From an uncultured Sphingomonadaceae bacterium (lineage in GTDB: Bacteria > Pseudomonadota > Alphaproteobacteria > Sphingomonadales > Sphingomonadaceae), in contig CANMFE010000001.1 in assembly GCA_947497085.1 (NCBI GenBank), forward strand, positions 62,001 to 126,000: a stretch of DNA of 64,000 nt. Reading direction: 5' to 3'. A model generated the notes under the pieces. The model was not told the origin of the DNA. It ran no database searches and saw only the letters and a program-made list of their open reading frames with translations. This document shows positions 1 to 8,794 of the stretch, piece by piece. The position numbers and the translations under genes are program-made. Positions within the stretch are counted from its first letter, which is position 1; every line of letters starts with the position of its first letter.

Positions 1-798
1 ATAGACATAGTAATTGCTTCGATAGTGCTCGACGGTCCTTTCAGGGACGTTGACTGTGCTACGCAGGGCTGATTGGTAATTATGTGTATCGGCTATCCAG
101 CTTTGGTCAAGCAAGCGTCCGACATTGACTGTCTGGACATAGGGTACAAATGCATAGCGGATGCGGGCATTACTGTTTTGCGCGGCTGTATTGACAGTAT
201 CATAGAAATTTTTCATGGCATTTTTCAGTGATGTGATCCGCTGATCCGCGGAAGGCACTCCTGACCTCTGGCTTCCGTCAGAATTCCACGCCATTGATCC
301 AGTCACATCAAGCACCATGGTGATATCACTGTTTGAAACTTCGTAAATTGCGCCGCAAGTCACACTGAGCTGTAATTCATCGATCCCAAACATGTGCATG
401 ATAGCGGTTGGTAGTGTAACGCTTGCGCGCGCTTTATATTCGGTATCGCTAAATGTACCGTCATCCTCTGCAATGCGCGTAATCTGGCTATTTGTCGTGC
501 TCATGTAATCAGACGGAAAGTTGGCGCGAAAGAAGTTGCCGGCCACGGTATCTGCCTGGCTTGCACGGTCGGGATCATCCAGGGTTTTACGCCCTGCCAG
601 CGCACCGGCATCGCAGGCCTGCTGCAGTTTTGTCTTGGTCATATAACCACGGCTCGTGTCTACACCGCCGCCAATCATCGCAGCGAGAGGAAGCAGGCCT
701 GCCGCCACCATGGGCAACACATTACCGCGCCTGTCGTGCAGCAATGCTGTCAGCGCGCCGCTGTAGCGGATTCCATCTTCCGTTTTTGAATGTGTCAT
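1..798 (-). CDS. TadG-like Flp pilus assembly protein with von Willebrand A domain (C-terminal part beyond window)
   Basis: An ATG at 798 opens a frame of 266 codons that runs to the window edge without a stop, so the gene is truncated here. Near the N-terminus is the Tad-type segment RRGNVLPMVAAGLLPL, a single hydrophobic membrane anchor, followed by LQQACDAGALAG, typical of TadE/TadG-like proteins. From about residue 160 a von Willebrand A domain starts with TMVLDVTGSM; D164 begins the metal-binding DxTGS motif. The segment ARIRYAFVPY further on is also common in this family. Known members help assemble or anchor Flp pili at the envelope. No other tad gene is visible in the window, so a role in piliation is inference. 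Confidence 0.8.
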   Translation of the reverse strand, partial: MTHSKTEDGIRYSGALTALLHDRRGNVLPMVAAGLLPLAAMIGGGVDTSRGYMTKTKLQQACDAGALAGRKTLDDPDRASQADTVAGNFFRANFPSDYMSTTNSQITRIAEDDGTFSDTEYKARASVTLPTAIMHMFGIDELQLSVTCGAIYEVSNSDITMVLDVTGSMAWNSDGSQRSGVPSADQRITSLKNAMKNFYDTVNTAAQNSNARIRYAFVPYVQTVNVGRLLDQSWIADTHNYQSALRSTVNVPERTVEHYRSNYYVY

Positions 799-939
799 CG
801 CGTGGCGGGTCCCTGTTAAATTGCAGTTTTCACATGCATAGGCGCGGTTCTAGGGAAAATTGGTAAACGGATTTCGAAACTTGATGGTTAATGCTAACTT
901 TACCTTGATAGCGTCCGGAATTTCGCCGATGGCTGTGGC
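799..939. other. Divergent intergenic region between the TadG-like gene and the squalene/phytoene-synthase-family gene
   Basis: About 140 bp separates two divergently read starts and must carry both promoters. It is AT-rich compared with the flanking genes. I could not pick a convincing -35/-10 pair or a dyad. Confidence 0.4.
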
Positions 940-1617
940 ATGAATGTGCCTGAAACAGAGTTAACGCCTCTGCAAAGACTGGTGTTTGCATATGCACCGG
1001 CAAAGCACCGGGCCGTTTACAGCGCCATTTTCGCGTTTGATAATCGGTGCGCCGCAATTCTGCGCGGTACGAACGAGGTGATGCTGGGGCAGATGCGTCT
1101 GGCATGGTGGCGTGACGTCATCGGCAAACCAGTGGCAGACAGACCGCAAGGTGACCCTGTGCTAGGGGCTTTGTCTGCTATGGAAGAGCAGGGATTTGAT
1201 CTGGATATACTCGTTCCAATCATAGATGCCTGGGAACTGTTGCTTGTAAACGAAGAACTTACGCACGAGCAGATTGATGGTTATACTACGCAGCGCGGCG
1301 GAACAATATTCAGTGTCATTGGCAGGCACGTTGCCAGCAGCAGGCATTTTGACGCCATAGGCTATGCAGGAAATATCTGGGCATTATGGGATTTGGCGCG
1401 GCATTCGATCGACGATGATATACGGATGGCTTTGGTTGACCGCCTGAAAAGCGAACAGCAGACTGTAGCAGAACTGAAATTCCCGCGCGGATTACGGCCT
1501 TTGTCAATATTGTTGAAATTGGCCGGTCAGGACCTAAAACGGGGCGATGTAGATATGCCCATCATGCGGCCAGCAACGGCCGTACAAATAATCTGGCATG
1601 GCGTCACTGGACTGTGA
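940..1617 (+). CDS. Squalene/phytoene synthase family protein
   Basis: The 225-residue product begins MNVPETELTPLQRLVFAYAP and carries MRLAWWRDVIG around residues 50-60, the segment seen in squalene/phytoene-synthase-like proteins that includes those related to mitochondrial NDUFAF6. It is shorter than true phytoene or squalene synthases (about 280-350 residues). The first aspartate-rich motif (DxxxD) of active prenyl synthases is not evident, and only an IDDD stretch near residue 161 is left. It is therefore probably not a carotenoid or hopanoid enzyme; a scaffold or assembly role is possible. It is followed 30 bp later by an EF-hand gene read the same way. Confidence 0.75.
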   Translation: MNVPETELTPLQRLVFAYAPAKHRAVYSAIFAFDNRCAAILRGTNEVMLGQMRLAWWRDVIGKPVADRPQGDPVLGALSAMEEQGFDLDILVPIIDAWELLLVNEELTHEQIDGYTTQRGGTIFSVIGRHVASSRHFDAIGYAGNIWALWDLARHSIDDDIRMALVDRLKSEQQTVAELKFPRGLRPLSILLKLAGQDLKRGDVDMPIMRPATAVQIIWHGVTGL

Positions 1618-1647
1618 TATAACCATATTCCTGAAGGGGTAAGGGCT

Positions 1648-2109
1648 ATGACACGGATATTGGCGGGCGGTCTTGGGGCGATAATGCTTATCACGGCGGG
1701 CTGGTTTTTCTGGATCGGTCAGGCAGATACACAGGTTGAGATTCCCGCGCCCCCGCCTGAACCGGCTGAATTGCCGAAAGAACCCGAACTGCCTGAAGCG
1801 GATATTGCTGGGCTTGTGGGACCCAAACCACCAGAAGCCACTGAGCTGACCCGCGAACAGCGCCGTTTTGCACGGTACGACCGTAATTTTGACAAGCGTA
1901 TCACCCGCACGGAAATGTTGAGCAGCCGGACGAAAGACTTCAAAAAGCTGGATGTGGATGGCAATAACCTGCTGACATTCGAAGAATGGGCTATATCAAC
2001 ATCAAAGCGGTTTGAAAAAGCAGACCGCAACAGCAATGGCGAGCTGGATGCAGCCGAATTTGCAACCACCAAGCAGAAGCGTAAGAAAAAGCCGGCCTGC
2101 AAGTGTTAG
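1648..2109 (+). CDS. Membrane-anchored EF-hand protein
   Basis: The 153-residue protein has one N-terminal hydrophobic segment (about residues 4-24), a Pro/Glu-rich linker (30-65), and three canonical EF-hand loops. Loop 1 is residues 78-89 (D78, N80, D82, T86, E89), loop 2 is 102-113 (D102, D104, N106, T110, E113) and loop 3 is 126-137 (D126, N128, N130, D134, E137). All calcium-coordinating positions are acceptable, so calcium binding in the periplasm is likely. The tail is Lys-rich and ends KKKPACKC. It probably shares a transcript with the upstream gene. The target of calcium binding is unknown. Confidence 0.8.
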   Translation: MTRILAGGLGAIMLITAGWFFWIGQADTQVEIPAPPPEPAELPKEPELPEADIAGLVGPKPPEATELTREQRRFARYDRNFDKRITRTEMLSSRTKDFKKLDVDGNNLLTFEEWAISTSKRFEKADRNSNGELDAAEFATTKQKRKKKPACKC

Positions 2110-2130
2110 CGTGATATCTGGCCGCTGAAG

Positions 2131-3471
2131 CTACGCGGCTTTATGGCTTTCAATCCACTGCTGCAAATCTGTACGGGCCCGTGACGTCATTGCTTCTTTC
2201 CGCTGCTTCTTGTGCACCTTTTCCTGCAGGGGTGTGAAAAGGCCGAAATTGATATTCATGGGCTGGTAATGGCTGGCATCTGCATCGCCGGTGATATGGG
2301 CCAGCAGCGCTCCCAGAGCGGTTGTCTGCGGCGGCAGGTCAAGAGTCTCACCGCGCAGTTCCGCAGCTACCATGCGGCCAGCCATAAGCCCGACGGCGGC
2401 ACTTTCCACATAACCTTCACAGCCCGTAATCTGCCCGGCAAAGCGGATATGCGGCGCCTTCTTAAGGCGCAACTGGCGATCAAGAAGCTCAGGCGAGTTG
2501 ATAAACGTATTGCGGTGCAATCCACCCAGCCGCGCAAATTCGGCTTTTTCAAGGCCGGGTATCGTACGGAATAATTCGACCTGCGCGCCATGTTTCATCT
2601 TGGTCTGGAAACCGACCATATTCCAGAGCGTGCCAATTTTATTGTCCTGACGCAGTTGAACGACCGCATGCGGCCAGCGGCCCGTGCGCGGATTATCAAG
2701 GCCAACCGGCTTCATCGGACCATAACGCAGCGTATCAAGGCCCCGCGCAGCCATCACCTCAATCGGCATACACCCCTCAAAATAGGGCGTGTCTTTTTCC
2801 CAGTCCTTGAACTCGGTTTTTTCACTGTCCAGTAATCCCTGATGAAACGCCTTATACTGCTCTTCGTTCATGGGGCAGTTGATATAATCCTTGCCATCAC
2901 CATCAGCGCTGCCTTTATCCCAACGGCTTGCTTTCCAGCATATATCCATATCAATGCTGTCATGATGGACGATTGGCGCAATGGCGTCAAAAAATGCCAG
3001 TGCTTCATCACCTGTCGCAGCGCCGATACTTTCGGCCAGCGCCATAGCGGTAAGCGGTCCGGTTGCCACAATGGTCAGGCCGCTTTCCGGCAGGGCATCA
3101 ATGCGTTCGCGGACAATCTTAATATTCGGGTGCTGTTCCAACTGGCAGGTCACATTGCCGGAAAAGATATCGCGGTCCACGGCCAGCGCAGACCCCGCAG
3201 GTACTTTTGCGGTTTCGGCCTTGTCCATAATGATGGAATCCAGCGTACGCATTTCGGCATGCAGGAGTCCCACAGCATTGCGCTCCGCATCATCGCTGCG
3301 AAAACTGTTCGAGCAAACAAGCTCTGCAAGCCCGTCCGTCTGGTGCGCAGGTGTCATTTCGCCCGACCCGCGCATTTCCGATAGGCGCACTTTGACGCCA
3401 GACTGAGCCAGCTGCCACGCAGCCTCCGATCCGGCGAGGCCGCCGCCAATTATATGCACATCATGGGTCAT
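2131..3471 (-). CDS. trmFO: Methylenetetrahydrofolate--tRNA-(uracil-5-)-methyltransferase TrmFO
   Basis: TrmFO forms ribothymidine at position 54 of tRNAs, taking the methyl group from methylenetetrahydrofolate and using FADH2. The 446-residue product starts with the FAD-binding motif [13 protein letters not shown] (residues 7-19). The conserved catalytic-region cysteine C53 lies in [10 protein letters not shown], and a second conserved cysteine lies in [15 protein letters not shown]. The C-terminal motif [16 protein letters not shown] is also family-typical. The full length matches the family. It ends 21 bp from the convergent EF-hand gene. A short GCCGC/GCGGC stem sits at the junction (2121-2139). 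Confidence 0.96.
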   Translation of the reverse strand: MTHDVHIIGGGLAGSEAAWQLAQSGVKVRLSEMRGSGEMTPAHQTDGLAELVCSNSFRSDDAERNAVGLLHAEMRTLDSIIMDKAETAKVPAGSALAVDRDIFSGNVTCQLEQHPNIKIVRERIDALPESGLTIVATGPLTAMALAESIGAATGDEALAFFDAIAPIVHHDSIDMDICWKASRWDKGSADGDGKDYINCPMNEEQYKAFHQGLLDSEKTEFKDWEKDTPYFEGCMPIEVMAARGLDTLRYGPMKPVGLDNPRTGRWPHAVVQLRQDNKIGTLWNMVGFQTKMKHGAQVELFRTIPGLEKAEFARLGGLHRNTFINSPELLDRQLRLKKAPHIRFAGQITGCEGYVESAAVGLMAGRMVAAELRGETLDLPPQTTALGALLAHITGDADASHYQPMNINFGLFTPLQEKVHKKQRKEAMTSRARTDLQQWIESHKAA

Positions 3472-3593
3472 GTAAGGTTCCGTTCAATCATCAAGGCTCT
3501 GGCTCATACAGAAACCTTGGGCCCGATTAAATAATATAATGCATTTACCACGTCGCCAATGCTATGGACTGTGCAAGCAGGGGAGGCAGGAAC

Positions 3594-4256
3594 ATGGTCA
3601 AACGCGCATTTGTGGAATCACGGCCCTATCTGCTCCTTAGCCTGATATTCGGTATCAGCTACTTTTTCATCCGCGATAGCAGTGTGCCAGGGCTTTATCA
3701 GATGCTCTGGAAGGGCGCTGGTGTTGCTTTTCTCGCATTATATGCATTGCGCCGCCACCCGTCTTTTGACGCCAAGTTGCTTGCTGCTGTCATGGCTTTC
3801 GGTTCGCTGGGCGATATGCTGATAGAAATAGACCTGATCTGGGGGGCGATAGCTTTTATCGGCGGACATATTGTCGCAATCTGGCTCTATCTGCGCAACC
3901 GGCGTGAAAGCGTGTCGTTCAGCCAGAAAAGCTTTGCCATATTGCTGATTCCCTTCACCGTTTTTATTGCATGGTTACTGCCTGGTGATCGGGGCCTGGC
4001 GGCAGGAATAGCAATCTATGCCCTCTTTCTGGCCGTAATGGCCGCGATGGCGTGGACCAGCTCTTTTTCGCGCTACCGCGTAGGGGCTGGTGCGCTTATG
4101 TTCGTGGTATCGGATTTACTGATTTTCGCACGGGAAGGGGCATTGGCGGAATCCGTCATTCCGTGGCTGCTGATCTGGCCGCTATATTATTTCGGCCAGT
4201 TCCTGATCTGCACGGGTGTTATCCAGACTCTACGCAAGGATATTCCAAGTCGCTAG
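3594..4256 (+). CDS. YhhN/TMEM86-family membrane protein (lysoplasmalogenase-like)
   Basis: The 220-residue polytopic membrane protein shows about eight hydrophobic segments. Its motifs GSLGDMLIE and GHIVAIWLYL match the YhhN/TMEM86 family, whose characterised animal members hydrolyse lysoplasmalogens. The conserved acidic residues fall in GSLGDM (about residue 80) and VVSDLLIF (about 175). I chose ATG 3594 over the in-frame ATG at 3564 because GGGGAGG stands 6-10 bases before 3594. The gene runs convergently into gyrA with an 8-bp gap. The bacterial substrate is not known from sequence. Confidence 0.8.
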   Translation: MVKRAFVESRPYLLLSLIFGISYFFIRDSSVPGLYQMLWKGAGVAFLALYALRRHPSFDAKLLAAVMAFGSLGDMLIEIDLIWGAIAFIGGHIVAIWLYLRNRRESVSFSQKSFAILLIPFTVFIAWLLPGDRGLAAGIAIYALFLAVMAAMAWTSSFSRYRVGAGALMFVVSDLLIFAREGALAESVIPWLLIWPLYYFGQFLICTGVIQTLRKDIPSR

Positions 4257-4264
4257 TCTTGGAA

Positions 4265-6964
4265 TTATTCCTCTTCGCCAGAATCTGATGGGGCGTTTTC
4301 GAGCAGTTCTTCATCCTCGTCTTCGCTTTCATCGATTTTGGCTGCGCTGACAACATATTCACCCTTGGCCACGTCAAACAGTTTTACACCAGCACTGTTG
4401 CGGCCAATAACGCGCATATCGCCAACATTCATGCGGATCATTTTCGCCTGATTTGTGACCAGCATCAGCTGCTTGTCATCACTGGCCGGGAAGGAGGCCA
4501 CGACCTCACCATTACGCTTGATATTATCGATATTGAGTATGCCCTGACCGCCACGGCCAGACTGGCGATATTCAAAGGCGGATGAGCGTTTGCCATAACC
4601 TTTGGCGCAGACTGTCAGGATAAATTGCTCATTCTCGCTGAACTCGGCCATCCGTTCGGCGGAAAGCACAGGCTCATTGTCATTTTCCTTCCAGGGCGCA
4701 GCGCGCAGATATTGCTCGCGTTCTTCGGCTGTCGCTTCGAAACCATGGACGATGGACAGCGAAATCACCTCGTCATCGCCTTTCAGCTTCATGCCGCGCA
4801 CACCGGTAGAGGTTCGGCTCTGAAATTCGCGGACGTCAGTGGCGGCAAAGCGGATTGCCTTACCTTCGCGCGTAGCCAACAGGACGTCATCCCCTTCGGT
4901 CAGAAGCGCGACGCCAATCAGCCGGTCATCGCTTTTCTCATCAAAACGCATCGCAATCTTGCCGTTGGATGGAATATTCGTAAATGCGCCCATGGAATTG
5001 CGTCGTACAGTGCCCTTGGCCGTTGCGAACATGACGTGCAGTTTTTCCCATTCCGCTTCATCTTCGGGGAGAGGCAATACTGTGGAAATTGTTTCACCTT
5101 CAGCGAGCGGCAACAGGTTCACCATGGGGCGCCCCTTGGTTTGAGGGCCGCCTTCAGGCAGTTTCCACACTTTAAGACGGTAAACCTGCCCATGGTTAGA
5201 GAAAAACAGCACGGGTGTGTGCGTGGACGTCACAAACAGCTCGACAATGCCATCTTCGTCCTTGGTGGCCATGCCAGCACGGCCTTTGCCGCCTTTGCGC
5301 TGCGCACGGAATGTATCAAGCGCAGTACGCTTGATATAACCGCTATGCGTCACCGTGACGACCATATCCTCGCGTTCCATCAGGTCTTCGTCATCCAGCC
5401 CATCCCATGCCGGGGCGATTTCCGACAGGCGCGGCGTTGCGAATTCATCACGCACCGCGATCAGCTCTTCGCGCATCACTTCATACAGCTTGGCACGATC
5501 GGCAAGTATCTCGAGAAACTCTTCAATACGGCTTGCAAGCTCTTTTAATTCATCACCAATTTCATCACGGCCAAGTGCGGTCAGGCGGTGCAGGCGCAGA
5601 TCGAGAATAGCTTTGACCTGCGCTTCGGACAATTTGTAAGTGTCACCTTCAATTTCAGTTTCTATGGCTTCGACAAGCTTGATATAACCGGCGATTTCCT
5701 TGACCGGCCATTCGCGTGCCAGCAGCGCTTCCTTGGCATCTGCCGGGCTGGATGAACTGCGGATAATCCGCACGACTTCGTCCATATTGGTGACGGCAAT
5801 GACCAGGCCGAGCAAAATGTGTGCGCGGTCACGCGCCTTGTTGAGTTCAAACTTGGTCCGCCGTGTGATGACTTCTTCGCGAAATTTGACAAAAGCCTCG
5901 ATAATGTCACGCAGGTTGAGCACTTCAGGGCGCCCGCCACGAATGGCCAGCATATTGGCAGGAAAGCTCGATTGCGCCGGCGTGTGCCGCCATAACTGGT
6001 TGAGGACGACTTCGGGGGTCGCATCACGCTTCAGGTCGATAACAACACGGACACCCATCCGGCTCGATTCATCACGAATGTCGGAAACGCCTTCAATCCG
6101 CTTGTCTTTGGCAGCTTCGGCAATTTTTTCGACCAGACCATTTTTGCCGACCTGAAATGGAATGGAAGTAAGCACAATTGCCTGCTTATCGCCGCGGCTT
6201 TCCTCTATCTCGTGCCGCGCACGCATCATGATGGAGCCTTTGCCCTCATGATAGGCTGATTTAGCGCCTGCCTGCCCCAATATAAGCGGAGCAGTGGGGA
6301 AGTCTGGCCCTGGAATGATTTCCATCAATTCATCAATGGTAATCGCGCCATTGTCGATAAAGGCGAGGCAGCCGTTAATGACTTCACCCAGATTATGGGG
6401 CGGAATATTGGTGGCCATGCCGACGGCAATACCGCCTGCACCATTGACCAGAAGGTTGGGAAAGCGTGCCGGCAAAACCTGTGGCTCTTCACGCGACCCG
6501 TCATAGTTTGGCGTGAAATTGACCGTATCTTTGTCGAGATCGTTCAATATGCTATTGGCAACCTTAGCAAGCCGCGCCTCGGTATACCGCATGGAAGCTG
6601 GCGGATCAGGGTCCATCGAACCGAAATTGCCCTGACCGTCAATCAGCGGCACGCGCATCGACCAGTCTTGTGTCATGCGTGCCAGTGCATCATAAATCGC
6701 GCTGTCACCATGCGGGTGATAGTTACCCATGACATCACCGACAATCTTGGCGGATTTGCGATAGGAGCGGCCTGCGACAAAGCCGCCTTCCTGTGAAGCG
6801 TAGAGTATGCGGCGGTGTACGGGTTTCAAGCCATCGCGGACATCGGGCAATGCACGGCTGACTATGACCGACATGGCATAGTCGAGATAGCTGGTTTTCA
6901 TCTCGTCGACGATATCAATCCGTTCAATGTCGGATGGCGGCGTGACGGTGTTTTCTTCGCTCAC
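4265..6964 (-). CDS. gyrA: DNA gyrase subunit A
   Basis: GyrA is the DNA-cleaving and wrapping subunit of gyrase, which introduces negative supercoils. The 899-residue protein begins at GTG 6964 after AAGAGA. The catalytic tyrosine is Y127 in MRYTEARL. The quinolone-determining region reads YHPHGDSAIYDAL with the sensitive-type S88 and D92 (equivalent to E. coli S83 and D87). The GyrA box QRKGGKG near residue 555 separates this enzyme from topoisomerase IV ParC. The C-terminus is an acidic tail rich in Glu and Asp, common in GyrA. The gene stands alone on its strand. Confidence 0.97.
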   Translation of the reverse strand: MSEENTVTPPSDIERIDIVDEMKTSYLDYAMSVIVSRALPDVRDGLKPVHRRILYASQEGGFVAGRSYRKSAKIVGDVMGNYHPHGDSAIYDALARMTQDWSMRVPLIDGQGNFGSMDPDPPASMRYTEARLAKVANSILNDLDKDTVNFTPNYDGSREEPQVLPARFPNLLVNGAGGIAVGMATNIPPHNLGEVINGCLAFIDNGAITIDELMEIIPGPDFPTAPLILGQAGAKSAYHEGKGSIMMRARHEIEESRGDKQAIVLTSIPFQVGKNGLVEKIAEAAKDKRIEGVSDIRDESSRMGVRVVIDLKRDATPEVVLNQLWRHTPAQSSFPANMLAIRGGRPEVLNLRDIIEAFVKFREEVITRRTKFELNKARDRAHILLGLVIAVTNMDEVVRIIRSSSSPADAKEALLAREWPVKEIAGYIKLVEAIETEIEGDTYKLSEAQVKAILDLRLHRLTALGRDEIGDELKELASRIEEFLEILADRAKLYEVMREELIAVRDEFATPRLSEIAPAWDGLDDEDLMEREDMVVTVTHSGYIKRTALDTFRAQRKGGKGRAGMATKDEDGIVELFVTSTHTPVLFFSNHGQVYRLKVWKLPEGGPQTKGRPMVNLLPLAEGETISTVLPLPEDEAEWEKLHVMFATAKGTVRRNSMGAFTNIPSNGKIAMRFDEKSDDRLIGVALLTEGDDVLLATREGKAIRFAATDVREFQSRTSTGVRGMKLKGDDEVISLSIVHGFEATAEEREQYLRAAPWKENDNEPVLSAERMAEFSENEQFILTVCAKGYGKRSSAFEYRQSGRGGQGILNIDNIKRNGEVVASFPASDDKQLMLVTNQAKMIRMNVGDMRVIGRNSAGVKLFDVAKGEYVVSAAKIDESEDEDEELLENAPSDSGEEE

Positions 6965-7093
6965 AAAAATGTCTCTTCAGCTATGGAATAATGAAGGATA
7001 ACCTTAGGGTAGGGGCGTAATGAATGCCAGCTTGGCAAGGGTATAATGCGCTTTTTTCAACAGGTTTTTAGCGAGGAGCCACAGAGAGTTTTT

Positions 7094-7795
7094 TCAGGGC
7101 TGTATTTCTTCGCCATCCCAGGCAAAAATCTTGCCGCTATCGACCGGTTTCAGGTCATCTATTACGTCCAGCAGTTGCAGCGCTGCTCGCTCCGCATCAA
7201 ACAGGCTGGAGGGTTTGACATTATTCTGAAAAGGTTTGCTGAGTGACGTGTCTACCGTACCAGGGTGAAGCGCCACGGCGACCGAGCGGTCATTCTGCCG
7301 TTTCCATTCAATCGCAATATTGCGGATCATCATGTTGAGCGCAGCCTTGCTGGCCCTATATCCGTACCAGCCGCCCAGCCTGTTATCGGAAATGCTGCCA
7401 ACCCGTGCGCTGATTGCAGCAAAAACGCAGGGTTTGTTGCGCGGCATCAGCGGTAGAAAGCGCTTGGCAATCAGGGCAGGGCCAATCGCATTCACTGCAT
7501 AATTTTCCAGCAACCAGCCAGCCTCAAGCTCTTTCAGGTTTTTTTCGGGACCATTTTCATTTTTATGCAACAGGCCAGTGGCCGTGATGACAAGCGACGG
7601 GGCAATATGTTTCTGGGTCAGCCGTGCAGCGGCAGATTCTACGCTTGCCTCATCGGTGATATCAATATGGTTATCGCCACCCATACTGCGGCCAAGCCGA
7701 ATAACTTCGCTATATTCACCTTCTTCTTCCAGCGCATCAGCAAGTGCATTTCCAATGCCGCCACTTGCCCCGATGATGATAGCTGCGCCTTTCAT
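7094..7795 (-). CDS. SDR-family oxidoreductase
   Basis: This is a 233-residue classical-type short-chain dehydrogenase. The nucleotide-binding motif GASGGIG occupies residues 9-15, the catalytic serine is probably S129 (AISARVGSI), and Y146/K150 form YxxxK in YGYRASK. HPGTVDTSLSKPF near the C-terminus matches the CsgA/cell-cell-signalling-like subgroup. The substrate cannot be read from sequence. Its ATG overlaps the yaaA stop (ATGA), so the two genes are translationally coupled. Confidence 0.88.
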   Translation of the reverse strand: MKGAAIIIGASGGIGNALADALEEEGEYSEVIRLGRSMGGDNHIDITDEASVESAAARLTQKHIAPSLVITATGLLHKNENGPEKNLKELEAGWLLENYAVNAIGPALIAKRFLPLMPRNKPCVFAAISARVGSISDNRLGGWYGYRASKAALNMMIRNIAIEWKRQNDRSVAVALHPGTVDTSLSKPFQNNVKPSSLFDAERAALQLLDVIDDLKPVDSGKIFAWDGEEIQP

Positions 7796-8550
7796 GCACG
7801 GATAAAGCGAAGAGTGTCTTGATCGCTGTTTGAAGCATCATAGGCATATCCGTCACTATCAAATGATTTCACCGATTCAATGTCATCCAGCCTATGCTCG
7901 CAGATAAAACGAGCCATCATGCCGCGCGCTTTTTTGGCGGCAAAGCTAATGAAACGCGGGCCATTGGGGCCGTCCTGCCGAAAATCGACATCGACAATTC
8001 TAGCGTCCAGTTTCCTTGCGCCTTTGGTAACGCTGGCAAAATATTCCTGTGAGGCGAGGTTCAATATAATATTGTCATCCTGTTCAGCCAGATCGCGGGA
8101 AAGCTGACCCGCAATGGCATCGCCCCAGAAATCGACAAGCGATTTATAGCGCGGTGCCCAGCGCGTTCCCATCTCAAGCCTGTAAGGCCGGATATTGTCG
8201 AGCGGGCGCAGCAGGCCATATAATCCGGACAATATCCGAAGGTGATCCTGGGCATAATCTATTGCAGCCTCATCAAGCGTACGCGCTTCAAAACCAGTAT
8301 AAACATCGCCGGAAAAGGCATAGATTGCCTGTCGTTCGGGCTGGCTGTGGAAATGCTTATAGCGTCCATAATTGAGCTTGATGAGATTATCGGAAACAGG
8401 CATTATTTCTTGCAGCCGCTTCTTGCTCAGGTTGGACGCTGCTGACACAAGTTTTCCGGTCTTGTCCGGAAAGCGCGGCTGTGTGCTGTGCGCGATTGGA
8501 ACGGCCGTGTCATAATCAAGCGATTTTGCAGGAGAAATAAGTGTTATCAT
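7792..8550 (-). CDS. yaaA: YaaA-family peroxide stress protein
   Basis: The 252-residue product begins MITLISPAKSLDY and contains YGRYKHFHSQPERQAIYAFSGDVY-like family sequence and FISFAAKKARGMMARF, hallmarks of the UPF0246/YaaA (DUF328) family. E. coli YaaA limits free iron and DNA damage during hydrogen peroxide stress. The length is normal for the family. It is the first gene of a two-gene minus-strand unit with the SDR gene, overlapping by four bases. Confidence 0.93.
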   Translation of the reverse strand: MITLISPAKSLDYDTAVPIAHSTQPRFPDKTGKLVSAASNLSKKRLQEIMPVSDNLIKLNYGRYKHFHSQPERQAIYAFSGDVYTGFEARTLDEAAIDYAQDHLRILSGLYGLLRPLDNIRPYRLEMGTRWAPRYKSLVDFWGDAIAGQLSRDLAEQDDNIILNLASQEYFASVTKGARKLDARIVDVDFRQDGPNGPRFISFAAKKARGMMARFICEHRLDDIESVKSFDSDGYAYDASNSDQDTLRFIRA

Positions 8551-8794
8551 ATGGACAGGTGATAAACGAAAGCGCTGTGCGTTGCCAACCCTATATGGTC
8601 ACGATACCATGCATACTGGCAAGGTTTCAGGGGGGCATCAATCCGTTCAAGCATTATTCAGCCGATTTCGGATATATGACACAGGTAAGCACATATGTAA
8701 GCTGATTATTTCAGCCTTGAAACAACAGGGTTTTAGATACATATTCAATATTATTAAATCGCAAAAAGCGATTATTTTTCCGGGAGACTATTTT
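8551..8794. promoter_or_regulatory. Divergent promoter region and 5' leader before the TPR gene, with a small hairpin
   Basis: This is one of the longest non-coding stretches (244 bp) and serves yaaA leftward and the TPR gene rightward. At 8757-8773 a perfect 6-bp stem AATCGC/GCGATT closes an A5 loop and is followed by ATTTTT (8774-8779), about 15 bases before the TPR start. The Shine-Dalgarno GGGAG follows directly. The hairpin could be a weak attenuator or an mRNA-stabilising element. The rest is AT-rich without a clear repeat. Confidence 0.45.

Noticed and set aside
940-1617. Carotenoid or hopanoid biosynthesis locus
   Set aside because: The protein is short, lacks clear aspartate-rich catalytic motifs and has no linked carotenoid or hopanoid gene.
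4625-5548. A 307-codon plus-strand frame inside gyrA
   Set aside because: GyrA is well supported across this stretch, and the frame lacks a ribosome site and any domain.
6694-6712. Quinolone-resistance change in gyrA
   Set aside because: S88 and D92 are both wild-type-like, so no resistance substitution is visible at these positions.
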